DNA from: Solobacterium sp.
GTDB lineage: Bacteria; Bacillota_I; Bacilli_A; Erysipelotrichales; Erysipelotrichaceae
Assembly (NCBI GenBank): GCA_017539385.1
Contig: JAFYHC010000059.1
Coordinates: 1 to 64,000, forward strand
Length of the DNA: 64,000 nt
Direction: 5' to 3'
A program made the position numbers and the translations under genes. This document shows positions 52,897 through 61,800 of the stretch, one piece after another. The notes below the pieces were generated by a model. That model did no database searches and was not told the origin of the DNA. It worked only from the letters and a program-made list of their open reading frames with translations. The stretch's first letter is position 1; each line of letters starts with the position of its first letter.

Positions 52897-53751
52897 ATGA
52901 AAATTACACCCCAGGATTCCCTGCAGGAAGCGTTCGACAAAGCCCGCCCGGGTGAAACAATCGAACTGGCCGAAGGAATCTACCGTACAAAATGCAAACT
53001 CAGCGTCCCCGGCGTCACCCTGCGCGGAGCCGGGATCGATAAAACCGTGATCGTATATGATGATTATGCCAACAAGATCGCAGTAGACGGAAAAGAGTAC
53101 AATACATTCCGTACATGGACGCTTGCCGTTGTCAGTGACGGCGTCACGATTGAGGACATGACGATACAGAATGATGCCCTTCATCCCGAAATAAAAGGGC
53201 AGGAAGTTGCCCTTACCGTATATGGCGACGCCTTCACAATGAGGCACTGCCGGCTGGTATCCACACAGGACACATTGTTCGCCGGACCCCTCCCGGACGA
53301 CCTTATTGAGAGGTATGACGGCTTCCTGACCGATGATTTGCGTCAATGTAAGCGCTGTCGGCAGGTTTATACAGACTGTAAGATCGAAGGAACGGTCGAT
53401 TTTATCTTCGGATGCGCCGAAGCACTGTTTGAAAACTGTGAGATCCGCTCGCTCAACGATGCCCGTCATGTCGGCTATGCTGCAGCACCTGCACATGCCC
53501 TTTCCCAGACCGAAGGATTCACCTTCCGCAAGTGCATCTTCACGTACGAAGAAGGCGTTGATGCCGGATCGATCTACCTTGCCCGGCCATGGCGTGACTA
53601 TGGGCTGTGCGTCTTTGAAGACTGCACATATGGTGCGCACATCCACCCGCTTGGCTTTGACAAATGGAACGATACCAACCGTGACCGCACTGCCCGCTTT
53701 ATCGAGATCCCGCCTGTGCCCGGACGGGTGAAATGGGTCCGCACCCGTTAG
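52897..53751 (+). CDS. cytoplasmic pectin methylesterase, CE8 (284 aa)
   Basis: A pectinesterase that removes methyl esters from galacturonate units. The family motifs are GQEVALTV, STQDTLF (Gln), VDFIFG (catalytic Asp) and ARPWRDYG (Arg). The protein is only 284 residues, lacks a signal peptide and starts right at the beta-helix, so it should act in the cytoplasm on imported oligosaccharides. GGAGG lies before the ATG. It is divergent from the importer operon. Confidence 0.92.
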   Translation: MKITPQDSLQEAFDKARPGETIELAEGIYRTKCKLSVPGVTLRGAGIDKTVIVYDDYANKIAVDGKEYNTFRTWTLAVVSDGVTIEDMTIQNDALHPEIKGQEVALTVYGDAFTMRHCRLVSTQDTLFAGPLPDDLIERYDGFLTDDLRQCKRCRQVYTDCKIEGTVDFIFGCAEALFENCEIRSLNDARHVGYAAAPAHALSQTEGFTFRKCIFTYEEGVDAGSIYLARPWRDYGLCVFEDCTYGAHIHPLGFDKWNDTNRDRTARFIEIPPVPGRVKWVRTR

Positions 53752-53804
53752 TGCATGCATGTTCTGCAGCAATAACACATATACATATATGTAAATTTTC
53801 GAAA

Positions 53805-53818
53805 TGAAAACGTTTACA
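53805..53818. promoter_or_regulatory. perfect cre (CcpA) site between convergent genes
   Basis: TGAAAACGTTTACA agrees with the cre consensus at all 14 positions on both strands. It lies after the pectin methylesterase gene, where no divergent promoter is evident. A roadblock to readthrough or an unseen antisense promoter are the options. Confidence 0.7.
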
Positions 53819-53834
53819 GAAAGAATGAAAAAAC

Positions 53835-53866
53835 ATGGACATTTTCAACATGCCCATATTTTTTTG
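53835..53866 (+). terminator. terminator after the pectin methylesterase gene
   Basis: ATGGACAT and ATGCCCAT (one mismatch) with a seven-base loop, then a run of T. It is weaker than the others in this window. Confidence 0.55.
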
Positions 53867-53913
53867 TGAATTAATTATCGTATTCATTCATGGATGAGTT
53901 CTTGAATATTAAA

Positions 53914-55293
53914 CTATTTTATGTCGGTATTTTCTGCTTGCATCCGTGAAAATGCCTCTTTGCATGCAATGAAATATGCCGTATTCATGGCAATGGCTGT
54001 CAGGATCCACGACAGCGGATAAACCAGCATCAGCGTGCCCGGTGAGCGGAAATGCGGGAAGACAAGAAACACATACAGCAGCCGGAATGCACACGTGCCG
54101 ACGATGGAAATGACGGCCGGCACCATGGAGCGGTTCATCCCGCGCAGTGCCCCGGCGGTGATCTCATACGTCCCGCACAGGAAATGCACCACAAAGGCAT
54201 ACCGGATGCGGTACATGGCATAGCGGATGACTTCTGCATCCGTTGTAAACAATTGGATCAGGATATTGCGTGAAGCAAACATGGCCGCAATCAGCACCAG
54301 GTCGGCCGAAAGACCGATACCCATGGACAGCTGCCATACACGCCTGCAGCGGGAGGCATCCCCTGCCCCATAGTTCTGCGAAGTAAATGTCACGCACGTC
54401 TGGGCAAATGCATTCAGCAGACAATACGAGATGAAATCAAAATTCTGTGCCGCGGTCATGCCGGCGATGCAGTCCGCACCAAAGCTGTTGACCGCCGACT
54501 GTATCACCACATTGGATAATGAGAAGACCATCCCCTGCACACCCGCCGGCAGACCGATCTGGAGCAGTTTCTGCAGATACTCCCTTCGTATTTTCAATTG
54601 ACGCGGTATGAAGCGGAACTCATCTGTCTCCTTCATCAGAAAGAACACGACCAGCGATCCGCTCAGACAGTTGGACAATACTGTTGCCAATGCCACGCCG
54701 ATCACATGCAGATGAAAGACGACAACAAAGATCAGATTCAGCACCACATTCACAACACCTGCCAATGTCAGCGCCAGAAACGGACGCCGGCTGTCGCCGC
54801 GGGAGCGCAGTATGGCGGAGCCGAAGTTATACAGCATGATCATCGGCATGCCGCAGAAATAGATGCGCAGATACAACACAGCCAGGGCAATGACATCTGC
54901 CGGTGCTCCCATCAATGTGAGGATCGGCCGTGCGATCACAATGCCGGCAGCGAGCAGAAACACACCGGAAACAAGCGCTACCGCCATAATGGTATGCACT
55001 GCTTCACTGATTTTTTCCCGGTGTCCGCTTCCCAACAGATTTGCCGTTACCACGTTGGCGCCGACCGAAAGACCGGTAAATAGTGACACCAGCAGTCCGA
55101 CGACCGACGAATTCGAACCAACCGCCGCCATGGCCTGCGGATTGGTAAAGCGGCCGACAACGGCAAGATCTGCAGCATTGAACAATTGCTGCAGCATGCT
55201 GCTGAGTGCCAGCGGCAGTGCAAAGAGAATGATCTTCATGGCTAATGGACCATGGATCATATCGATTTCATGCTTTCCTTTTGACATATGCAT
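53914..55293 (-). CDS. MATE family transporter, NorM/DinF-like (459 aa)
   Basis: A second MATE efflux carrier, with a length and layout (twelve helices in two halves) normal for the family. It shows the FNAADLAVVGRF block near the N-terminus and the repeat block near residue 260. It is not closely similar to the MATE protein at 4298. It is transcribed toward the pectin methylesterase gene. The substrate is unknown. Confidence 0.88.
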   Translation of the reverse strand: MHMSKGKHEIDMIHGPLAMKIILFALPLALSSMLQQLFNAADLAVVGRFTNPQAMAAVGSNSSVVGLLVSLFTGLSVGANVVTANLLGSGHREKISEAVHTIMAVALVSGVFLLAAGIVIARPILTLMGAPADVIALAVLYLRIYFCGMPMIMLYNFGSAILRSRGDSRRPFLALTLAGVVNVVLNLIFVVVFHLHVIGVALATVLSNCLSGSLVVFFLMKETDEFRFIPRQLKIRREYLQKLLQIGLPAGVQGMVFSLSNVVIQSAVNSFGADCIAGMTAAQNFDFISYCLLNAFAQTCVTFTSQNYGAGDASRCRRVWQLSMGIGLSADLVLIAAMFASRNILIQLFTTDAEVIRYAMYRIRYAFVVHFLCGTYEITAGALRGMNRSMVPAVISIVGTCAFRLLYVFLVFPHFRSPGTLMLVYPLSWILTAIAMNTAYFIACKEAFSRMQAENTDIK

Positions 55294-55378
55294 TTCCCCC
55301 GCGCATCGGCATTATCCCTTTTTTGACCTGTGAAAACAATTCAAATGCACATGCATACGCATAAGCAGAACTGATATG

Positions 55379-55404
55379 AAAAAGACCACCCGCTACAGGT
55401 GGTC
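55379..55404 (-). terminator. terminator of the MMPL/heptad-repeat operon
   Basis: GACCACC and GGTGGTC (loop of seven) followed on the minus strand by TTTTT. It begins 16 bases after the stop codon of the repeat protein gene. Confidence 0.88.
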
Positions 55405-55419
55405 CCTTGTATCTCTGGT

Positions 55420-58089
55420 TTATTCACCGGCATCCATCTTGAAGATGAACTTCGTAGATGTCTTTTCATTGTCCGCTGCACCGGCAAAGCTGGTATACGC
55501 ACTCTGTCCGCTGAATACGGTATGCAGACGTGCAAGAACATTGTCCAGTTCATCTCCCAGTACAGATGTCAGACGGTCAATGCCTTCGCTCTTGAACTGT
55601 TCCAATCCTTCCAGCAATGTACGCATGCCATCATCCAGCGTACCGGCACCGTCATACAGCTGATCTGCGCCATCCGCAAGCTTTGATGCACCATTCTTCA
55701 ATTCCTCTGCACCGCCGGCTGCTGTGCCAATGCCTGCATCCATGCTTGTCATGCCGTCACGCACCTGCTTTGAACCATCGGCCAGCTGCGCCGCACCATC
55801 ATGCAGTGCTGCAGCACCGTCTTTCAGACGGCCGGTATTGTCATTCAGCTGTGTCATGCCCTGCTGCAGTGTGGCGGCTCCGGCATTGACTTTGTCCGCG
55901 CCATCATACAGAGCATCTGCACCGTTCTTTAATGCATCGGTTCCTTCTTTCAGCTGCTTTGCACCGGTATCCAGGGTAAGTGCCCCATCTGCCAGCTGTG
56001 CGGTACCGTCCGCTACCTGACTGACACCGTTTTCCAATGCGGCTGCGCCATTCTGCAGTGCACCGATGCCGCTGTTCTCATCTGCCAGCTGCGCAGTACC
56101 GTTCTTCAGCTTATCCAGTCCCTGTGACAGTTGTCCAAGTCCGTTGGACGCAGATTCTTTCATCTCTCCTGCGCCGGCCGCAAGATCATCGAGTCCGGTA
56201 TTGACTTGTGATGCTGCGGTCTGCAGTGATTCAAGATTTGCGGCCAGTACATCGCTTCCTTCGCTCTTTAATGCTCCTGCTGCTTCCGCCAGTGCGCCAG
56301 CACCCTGGGATGCATCAGCGTTCAAAGCATTGCGGATCGCATTTCCCGCACCGGCTTCGGCAGTCCTGGCACCTTCCAGGTTTCCTTTTGCTGTCTGCAG
56401 TGCCATTGCGATTTCTGCTTTTTCTTCTTCACTCAGACCTTCCAGCGCATTCACTGCATTCAATGCAGTATCGATATAGCTTTCTGCTTCATTGATATAG
56501 GCCGTGCCGCCTTCGGCTGCACCGGCAAGCTGTTCTGCCTGCGATGCAAGAGAATTCTGCAGCGATTGTGCACCTGCCTGCAGTTCCAGGATCTTTTCTC
56601 CCAATGATACGGATCCTGCATGGAGCTGATCAATACCGGCTGCCATGGCACCGGTGCCTTCTCGGACGGAGGATAAGCCGCCGCTCAGACTGTCAAATCC
56701 CTGTCCGATCTGCTCGGCAAACGATGCTGTTCCTTCCTGCATCTGTCCGAGGCCTCCATCTACCTGATGAATGCCTTCTGAGAGCTGATCCGCACCTGCT
56801 TTCAAAGCACCTGCTCCGTCTTTCAGTCCGGATGCGCCATCCCGCAGTAATGCGCTCTTTTCTTTTAATTCACCGGTGCCTGCAGACAGCTGGGATGCGC
56901 CATCCTGCACCTGCTTGCTGCCGTCAGTCAGTGCCGCGCTTCCGTCTTTCAGAGAAGATGTGCCTTCCTGCAGACTGTCACTTCCGTCTTTCAGCTGCTG
57001 GATGCCTGTCGCTGCTTCCTGTACGCCGCTCTGCAGCGCATCAGTGCCGTCTTCAAGCTCCTGTGCGCCATCCGCAAGCGAAGCAGTACCTGTCTTAAGC
57101 TGGGATGATCCGGCTTTGATCTGTTTCAGGCCATCCCCCAGTGTACCTGCACCGTTCTTTAATGCTGTACCGCCTTCAGCGACCTGCTTTGTACCATCCT
57201 TCAATGCTGAAGAACCGTCTTTGAGCTGCTTTGCACCGCTGACCAGTGCATCTGCACCATCTGAAAGCTTCTTCATATCAGACGCAAACGACAGGTTCAT
57301 ATCACTAGTATCCAGCAATGAACTGATATCGCTTGTCGCAACACTCATGACCATGCTCATGGCAAAGTCTGTAACATCACTTTCTACCACGATCTGTTCC
57401 GGGATATTGATTTCTTTCAGTTTTGCATACAGTTCATCGCCCGGATCCAGTGCCAAGGCATCGCGGAAATCCGGGAATGCCATGCCTACAACGAATGTAT
57501 TTTTGCCTTCGCTGACCGCCTTGCCGTTAGTAACGGATACATTGCGGAAATGCTCTGCCGGCAAAGACATGCCGGTCAGTACCGCAAACGGCACTTTTAC
57601 TTTCTGCTCTCTTCCCTGGATCGTTACGGTCGTTTCCGCTTTGTTTTCGTAGTCAAAGCAGATCGTGACATGACCGCTTTTTCCTTTCAGTTCTTCCGGT
57701 GTGATCGTCTTGCCATCCAGGGTATATGTTACTTTCATGGATACCGGCACTTCCTGATCACTCTTGCCCTGATAATAGATATCATTGCCATCGGCCTGCC
57801 ATGTCAGTGTATGATCGCTGCCGGCTGTGAATGTTTCATCTCCGTTGACATTTTCAATATCTGTCAGCGTGGAGACATCATGTATTTCTTTTGCTTTGGC
57901 TGTATTCTTCAGCCATTCACTGACGATGACATCATTGGTATTGCCGGATGCATCGGTAATGATATATACCGTCTCATTCTTTTCTGTATCCTGCGCTGTG
58001 CTTTCTTCATTTTCTGCATATATATGCGTCATGACCGGCTGGCTTGCAATCATGCAGGCTGCCAGGACACTGCTGAATAACTTCTTCAT
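55420..58089 (-). CDS. secreted heptad-repeat (LxxG) protein, partner of an MMPL transporter (889 aa)
   Basis: A signal peptide (residues 1-27, ending near HIYAEN) precedes a 240-residue N-terminal domain that resembles the YhgE/Pip type. From about 265 to 870 the chain is made of repeats with seven-residue spacing of the form L-x-x-G, mostly with DG or KDG (for example SSALKDGTKQVAEG). An alanine-rich interlude without the pattern lies at about 525-660. There is no transmembrane segment or sorting motif at the C-terminus. The gene follows the MMPL transporter gene after 15 bases. Confidence 0.82.
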   Translation of the reverse strand: MKKLFSSVLAACMIASQPVMTHIYAENEESTAQDTEKNETVYIITDASGNTNDVIVSEWLKNTAKAKEIHDVSTLTDIENVNGDETFTAGSDHTLTWQADGNDIYYQGKSDQEVPVSMKVTYTLDGKTITPEELKGKSGHVTICFDYENKAETTVTIQGREQKVKVPFAVLTGMSLPAEHFRNVSVTNGKAVSEGKNTFVVGMAFPDFRDALALDPGDELYAKLKEINIPEQIVVESDVTDFAMSMVMSVATSDISSLLDTSDMNLSFASDMKKLSDGADALVSGAKQLKDGSSALKDGTKQVAEGGTALKNGAGTLGDGLKQIKAGSSQLKTGTASLADGAQELEDGTDALQSGVQEAATGIQQLKDGSDSLQEGTSSLKDGSAALTDGSKQVQDGASQLSAGTGELKEKSALLRDGASGLKDGAGALKAGADQLSEGIHQVDGGLGQMQEGTASFAEQIGQGFDSLSGGLSSVREGTGAMAAGIDQLHAGSVSLGEKILELQAGAQSLQNSLASQAEQLAGAAEGGTAYINEAESYIDTALNAVNALEGLSEEEKAEIAMALQTAKGNLEGARTAEAGAGNAIRNALNADASQGAGALAEAAGALKSEGSDVLAANLESLQTAASQVNTGLDDLAAGAGEMKESASNGLGQLSQGLDKLKNGTAQLADENSGIGALQNGAAALENGVSQVADGTAQLADGALTLDTGAKQLKEGTDALKNGADALYDGADKVNAGAATLQQGMTQLNDNTGRLKDGAAALHDGAAQLADGSKQVRDGMTSMDAGIGTAAGGAEELKNGASKLADGADQLYDGAGTLDDGMRTLLEGLEQFKSEGIDRLTSVLGDELDNVLARLHTVFSGQSAYTSFAGAADNEKTSTKFIFKMDAGE

Positions 58090-58104
58090 TTTGCTTGCCT
58101 CCTT

Positions 58105-60162
58105 TTAACCTCTCTCCGGGAGAGTTGTTTTTGTAATCACTCTGTCGAATGTGATCAGTACAGCCGGCAGAATAAACAGTACGCAGATCATACTGATCAG
58201 TGCGCCGCGCGACATCAGCGTGCACAGGGAACTGATCATATCAATGTTGGAATACAGGCCGACGCCGAACGTTGCCGCAAAGAATGCCAGCGCACTGACG
58301 AAGACAGACTTTGCACTTTCATCGACTGCCTTTGTGACTGCTTCTTTGACCGGTACGCCGGCAGTACGCTCACGCCGGTAGCGGGTCGTGATCAGAATGG
58401 CATAGTCGACCGTCGATCCCAGCTGGATCGTACCGATGACGATCGATGCAATAAACGGAATCCTTGTGCCGGTGTAGGCCGGAATGCCCATATTGATCAT
58501 GATGCCGAATTCGATAACTGCCACCAGCAATGCCGGTAACGACAGTGAACGGAAGACCGCTGCAATGATCAGGAAGATCACACCGATCGATACCATACTG
58601 ACGGTATTGAAATCGTGGTCGGTGATCTCGATCAGATCTTTTGTACATGGCGCTTCCCCGATCAGCATGCTGTTGGGATCGTATTTCTTGGTGATCACAG
58701 TCAGATCATCGATCTGTTTGTTTACTGCTTCACTGGCCACCTCATATTCCGAACCGATCAAGAGCAGCTGCCAGTCTTTGCTCACAAGTGCAGAACGCAG
58801 TTTTTCCGGTATCAGTATGTCCGGGATCGCTGGATCTTTGACCGTATGCAGGCCAAGCACAAACTTGATGCCGTCCTGCTGTTCGATCTCATCTGCCATG
58901 GCCAGCACCTGCTTTTCCGGGATATCAGCCCGCATCAGCAGCATATGCGTGGAGTTCATGGCAAACTTCTCTTTCAGTTTTTCATTTGCCTGTATGCTGT
59001 CCAGATCACGCGGCAATGAGGAATCCAGGTTGTAATACACCGGTGTATTCCGATAGCCGTGCACCACCGGCACCAGCATCACCAGCGCCAGTACCAGCAT
59101 GATTTTTTCATGTTTTACGCTGAAGCTGCCCAGTCCCTTCAGATCCGGTAGAAGCGCCTTGTGCCGTGTTTTGCGCAATGGCTTATCAAGGATCAGGATC
59201 ATTGCCGGCAATACGGTCAGACAGCAGATCACACCAAGCAGCACCCCCTTTGCCATGACAATACCAAGATCCAGTCCCAGTGTGAAGCTCATAAAGCACA
59301 GGGCAATGAATCCGGCAATCGTTGTCACGGAGGAACCGATGACCGAAGACATCGTATCTTCGATCGCATGCTCCATGGCATCTTCGATCTCTTCCGTTTC
59401 GGTATAGTGCTCATAGCTGTGCCACAGGAAGATCGAATAGTCCATCGTGACACCCAACTGCAATACGGCAGCCAGCGCCTTTGTCACATAGGAGATCTGT
59501 CCCAGAAACAGATTCGTTCCCAGATTATAGACAACTGCCATCCCGATACTTGCCAGAAAGACAAACGGGATCAGCCAGCTGTCCATCGCCAGCATCAATG
59601 TGATCGCACACAGGATTACTGCCACCATGACATAGACCGGCGCTTCGGCCTCTGCAAGTGCCTGGGTATCTACCAGCACAGCCGTCATACCGCTGACAAA
59701 ACAGCGCTCATCCGCTTTTGTACGGATCGTACGCACCGCATCCATCGTTCCTTCTGCCGAAGACGTATCGTCAAACAGCACCATCATCATCGTTGCATCG
59801 CCATTATTGAATGCGTCGTAAAACTTCTGCGGCAGAACTTCCATCGGTATGGACGGGTCCAGAAGACTGTCATACCAGATGACATCTTTTACGTGGTCCA
59901 CCTGTTCGATCTCTTTCTTTAACGCAGCAGTTTCTTTCTCCTGCATGCCTTCCGTCACCAGGAGAGAGAACGCTCCGGTTCCAAAATCTTCTTTCAGGAT
60001 ATCCTGCCCTTTCATCGTATCGATCTCATCCGGCAGATAGGTCAGCAGATCATAATTGACCTTTGTGCGGACATAGCCGATCACGGAAGGAATCAGCAGG
60101 AAAAGAGCGGTAAGAAAGATGACCATTCTCTTTTTTACAATACACTTACTGAATCCTGACAT
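58105..60162 (-). CDS. MMPL/RND-family transporter (685 aa)
   Basis: A two-fold repeat of about six helices with a large extracellular domain in each half, as in the MMPL family of lipid or drug exporters. The proton-relay Asp-Tyr pairs are present in both halves (MDYSIFLWHSYEHY and STVDYAILITTRYRRE). The ATG at 60162 follows GGAAG; two upstream methionines lie in the operator region. It is probably an exporter working with the repeat protein, repressed by the divergent TetR regulator. Confidence 0.9.
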   Translation of the reverse strand: MSGFSKCIVKKRMVIFLTALFLLIPSVIGYVRTKVNYDLLTYLPDEIDTMKGQDILKEDFGTGAFSLLVTEGMQEKETAALKKEIEQVDHVKDVIWYDSLLDPSIPMEVLPQKFYDAFNNGDATMMMVLFDDTSSAEGTMDAVRTIRTKADERCFVSGMTAVLVDTQALAEAEAPVYVMVAVILCAITLMLAMDSWLIPFVFLASIGMAVVYNLGTNLFLGQISYVTKALAAVLQLGVTMDYSIFLWHSYEHYTETEEIEDAMEHAIEDTMSSVIGSSVTTIAGFIALCFMSFTLGLDLGIVMAKGVLLGVICCLTVLPAMILILDKPLRKTRHKALLPDLKGLGSFSVKHEKIMLVLALVMLVPVVHGYRNTPVYYNLDSSLPRDLDSIQANEKLKEKFAMNSTHMLLMRADIPEKQVLAMADEIEQQDGIKFVLGLHTVKDPAIPDILIPEKLRSALVSKDWQLLLIGSEYEVASEAVNKQIDDLTVITKKYDPNSMLIGEAPCTKDLIEITDHDFNTVSMVSIGVIFLIIAAVFRSLSLPALLVAVIEFGIMINMGIPAYTGTRIPFIASIVIGTIQLGSTVDYAILITTRYRRERTAGVPVKEAVTKAVDESAKSVFVSALAFFAATFGVGLYSNIDMISSLCTLMSRGALISMICVLFILPAVLITFDRVITKTTLPERG

Positions 60163-60180
60163 CGTTTCACTTCCTTTTTT

Positions 60181-60226
60181 GACCATCGGTCGATTTTTAT
60201 TGTATACATTTTCGACCATTAGTCAA
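60181..60226 (-). promoter_or_regulatory. MMPL operon promoter with two TetR-type operators
   Basis: On the minus strand TTGACT (60221-60226) and TACAAT (60199-60204) are spaced by 16 bases. Palindromic sites GACC-ATC-GGTC (60181-60191) and GACC-ATT-AGTC (60214-60224) flank the -10 box and overlap the -35 box. The adjacent TetR gene is the obvious repressor. Confidence 0.75.
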
Positions 60227-60286
60227 TATTTTTAATGAAAAATATGATATGATTTTTACAGAACACAGGATTGGACCGGAACACAT

Positions 60287-60880
60287 ATGAAAGCAGATGG
60301 AAAAGCAGCACAGAACAAACTGAAAAAAAAGACCTCTCTGATGGAGGCCGCATTCACCCTGTTTACCGAAGAAGGCTTCCAGAATACGACGATCGCACAG
60401 ATCGCTGAGAAAGCCGGGATCGGAAAAGGAACATTTTATTTCTACTTTGAGGATAAATATGATATCCGCAACAAGATCATCATTGCCAAATCCACCGAGA
60501 TCCTCAATGCATCTCTCTTGGCCATACCTTCTGATGCCGTTCATTTTGAAGACAAGGTCATTGCGGCTGCGGATTATATCATTGACCGTCTGGCAGCGGA
60601 TAAGATCCTTCTGCGTTTCATTCATAAGAATCTGAGCTGGGCACTGTTGGAAAATAACCGGGAACTGTCTGAGAGCTTCCGCGGCATTCTCGAACATGCC
60701 CAGAAAGATGTATCCGTTCGCTACAGTGACCCGGTCACGATGCTGTATATGGTTATTGAACTGCTCAACAGTGCATGTTATTCTCCCATCCTGTATGGTT
60801 CACCCCTTCCCCTTGATGCACTGAAGCCGAAGTTGTTTGCATCGGTACGCGCCATCATGCATACTTTTGAGATTCACTGA
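60287..60880 (+). CDS. TetR family transcriptional regulator (197 aa)
   Basis: The helix-turn-helix lies in the first 60 residues (TTIAQIAEKAGIGKGTFYFYF). The C-terminal ligand domain is about 130 residues and hydrophobic, as in repressors of drug or lipid exporters. It is divergent from the MMPL operon, and two palindromes in the shared region are likely its operators. A terminator directly follows its stop codon. Confidence 0.92.
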   Translation: MKADGKAAQNKLKKKTSLMEAAFTLFTEEGFQNTTIAQIAEKAGIGKGTFYFYFEDKYDIRNKIIIAKSTEILNASLLAIPSDAVHFEDKVIAAADYIIDRLAADKILLRFIHKNLSWALLENNRELSESFRGILEHAQKDVSVRYSDPVTMLYMVIELLNSACYSPILYGSPLPLDALKPKLFASVRAIMHTFEIH

Positions 60881-60901
60881 AGGCCATCGGCCTTTTTTTT
60901 T
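60880..60901 (+). terminator. terminator of the tetR gene
   Basis: AAGGCC-ATC-GGCCTT followed by eight to nine T. Its stem begins on the last base of the TetR stop codon and its T run leads straight into the open frame of the next AraC-like gene. Confidence 0.88.
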
Positions 60902-61038
60902 CGGAAACCGATGCCGGCAAGGTCATCCAGAAGCACAATTGCTATTCCCCTGCCTTCGAACATTTCCACACATATTTTGAAGCATTCTATGTCTATGAAG
61001 GCACGTGCGTACATGAGGTCGGCGGCGAATCGAAAACC

Positions 61039-61758
61039 ATGCATCTGGGGGATTTCTGCCTCATTCCGCCCGGTGTCTCCCACAAGATCTCCGTGCAGAA
61101 TCAGAGCATTGTCATTGTCATGATCCTGTCTTCCCAGGTCATTGAAAATACATTCCGCAATCCTGCGTTCTACAAGGATAACCTGCTGTCGGATTTCTTT
61201 CTGCACAATATGCGGTTTTCCTACGGCAATGACAATCTGACCTTTCATACCGGAAATGATCAGGAACTGCGGAATATCCTGATCCAGATGATGCTGGAAA
61301 GCATTAATAAATACCGGGAATACGACGCTGTCCTTTCGGCCTACTTCTCCCTGTTTTTTGCCAAGCTTATCCGTCACTATAAACGCACGATCGACCGTCC
61401 CGGCACCGGTTCCCGCAAAGCATCGATGGCCATGGAGATCACTTCCTACATTCAGGAAAACCATACCGATCTCACGTTGCATGCACTGGCTGAGCGCTAT
61501 CACTATACGCCGGAGTATACTTCCCGTTTTATCCGCGAAACGACCGGAAAGACATTCTCCGAAATACTCACGGATGCCCGCATGAAACATGCGGCATCCC
61601 TGCTGAAGTCAACCAATCTGACAGTAACGGAAGTCGCCTATCAGGTCGGCTATGAGAATCCGGAAAACTTCATCCGCACCTTCCGCCGCCGCTATCAGAA
61701 AACACCGACCGGATACCGGAAAGATCTGAGCCGGGAATACCATAGGCAGAATACCTGA
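61039..61758 (+). CDS. AraC family regulator lacking a normal start (239 aa from first ATG)
   Basis: The C-terminal half is a complete AraC DNA-binding domain (LTVTEVAYQVGYENPENFIRTF). The frame has no ATG, GTG or TTG before the ATG at 61039, yet it stays open upstream back to 60871, and the translated stretch is a good cupin sensor domain (EHFHTYFEAFYVYEG, with the His-x-His). With it the protein would be about 285 residues, a normal length. The frame is cut off by the TetR terminator. No promoter is visible between the terminator and the gene. It may be a remnant, use a rare start, or be expressed without its first 46 residues. Confidence 0.72.
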   Translation: MHLGDFCLIPPGVSHKISVQNQSIVIVMILSSQVIENTFRNPAFYKDNLLSDFFLHNMRFSYGNDNLTFHTGNDQELRNILIQMMLESINKYREYDAVLSAYFSLFFAKLIRHYKRTIDRPGTGSRKASMAMEITSYIQENHTDLTLHALAERYHYTPEYTSRFIRETTGKTFSEILTDARMKHAASLLKSTNLTVTEVAYQVGYENPENFIRTFRRRYQKTPTGYRKDLSREYHRQNT

Positions 61759-61763
61759 CCATC

Positions 61764-61789
61764 AAAAAAGCCCTTATGAGGGCTTTTTT
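61764..61789. terminator. bidirectional terminator between the AraC-like and GH2 genes
   Basis: Stem AAAAAAGCCCT and AGGGCTTTTTT with loop TATG; A and T runs on both sides serve both convergent genes. Confidence 0.92.
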
Positions 61790-61800
61790 GATACATCCGG

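Noticed and set aside
53347-53360. cre-like site inside the pectin methylesterase gene as a regulatory site of its own
   Set aside because: One mismatch and location inside coding sequence make chance likely; it is mentioned only with the perfect site at 53805.
55640-57300. Tandem DNA repeat in the heptad-repeat gene
   Set aside because: The 21-base periodicity reflects the protein heptads, with degenerate codons. It is not a true nucleotide repeat or a CRISPR array.
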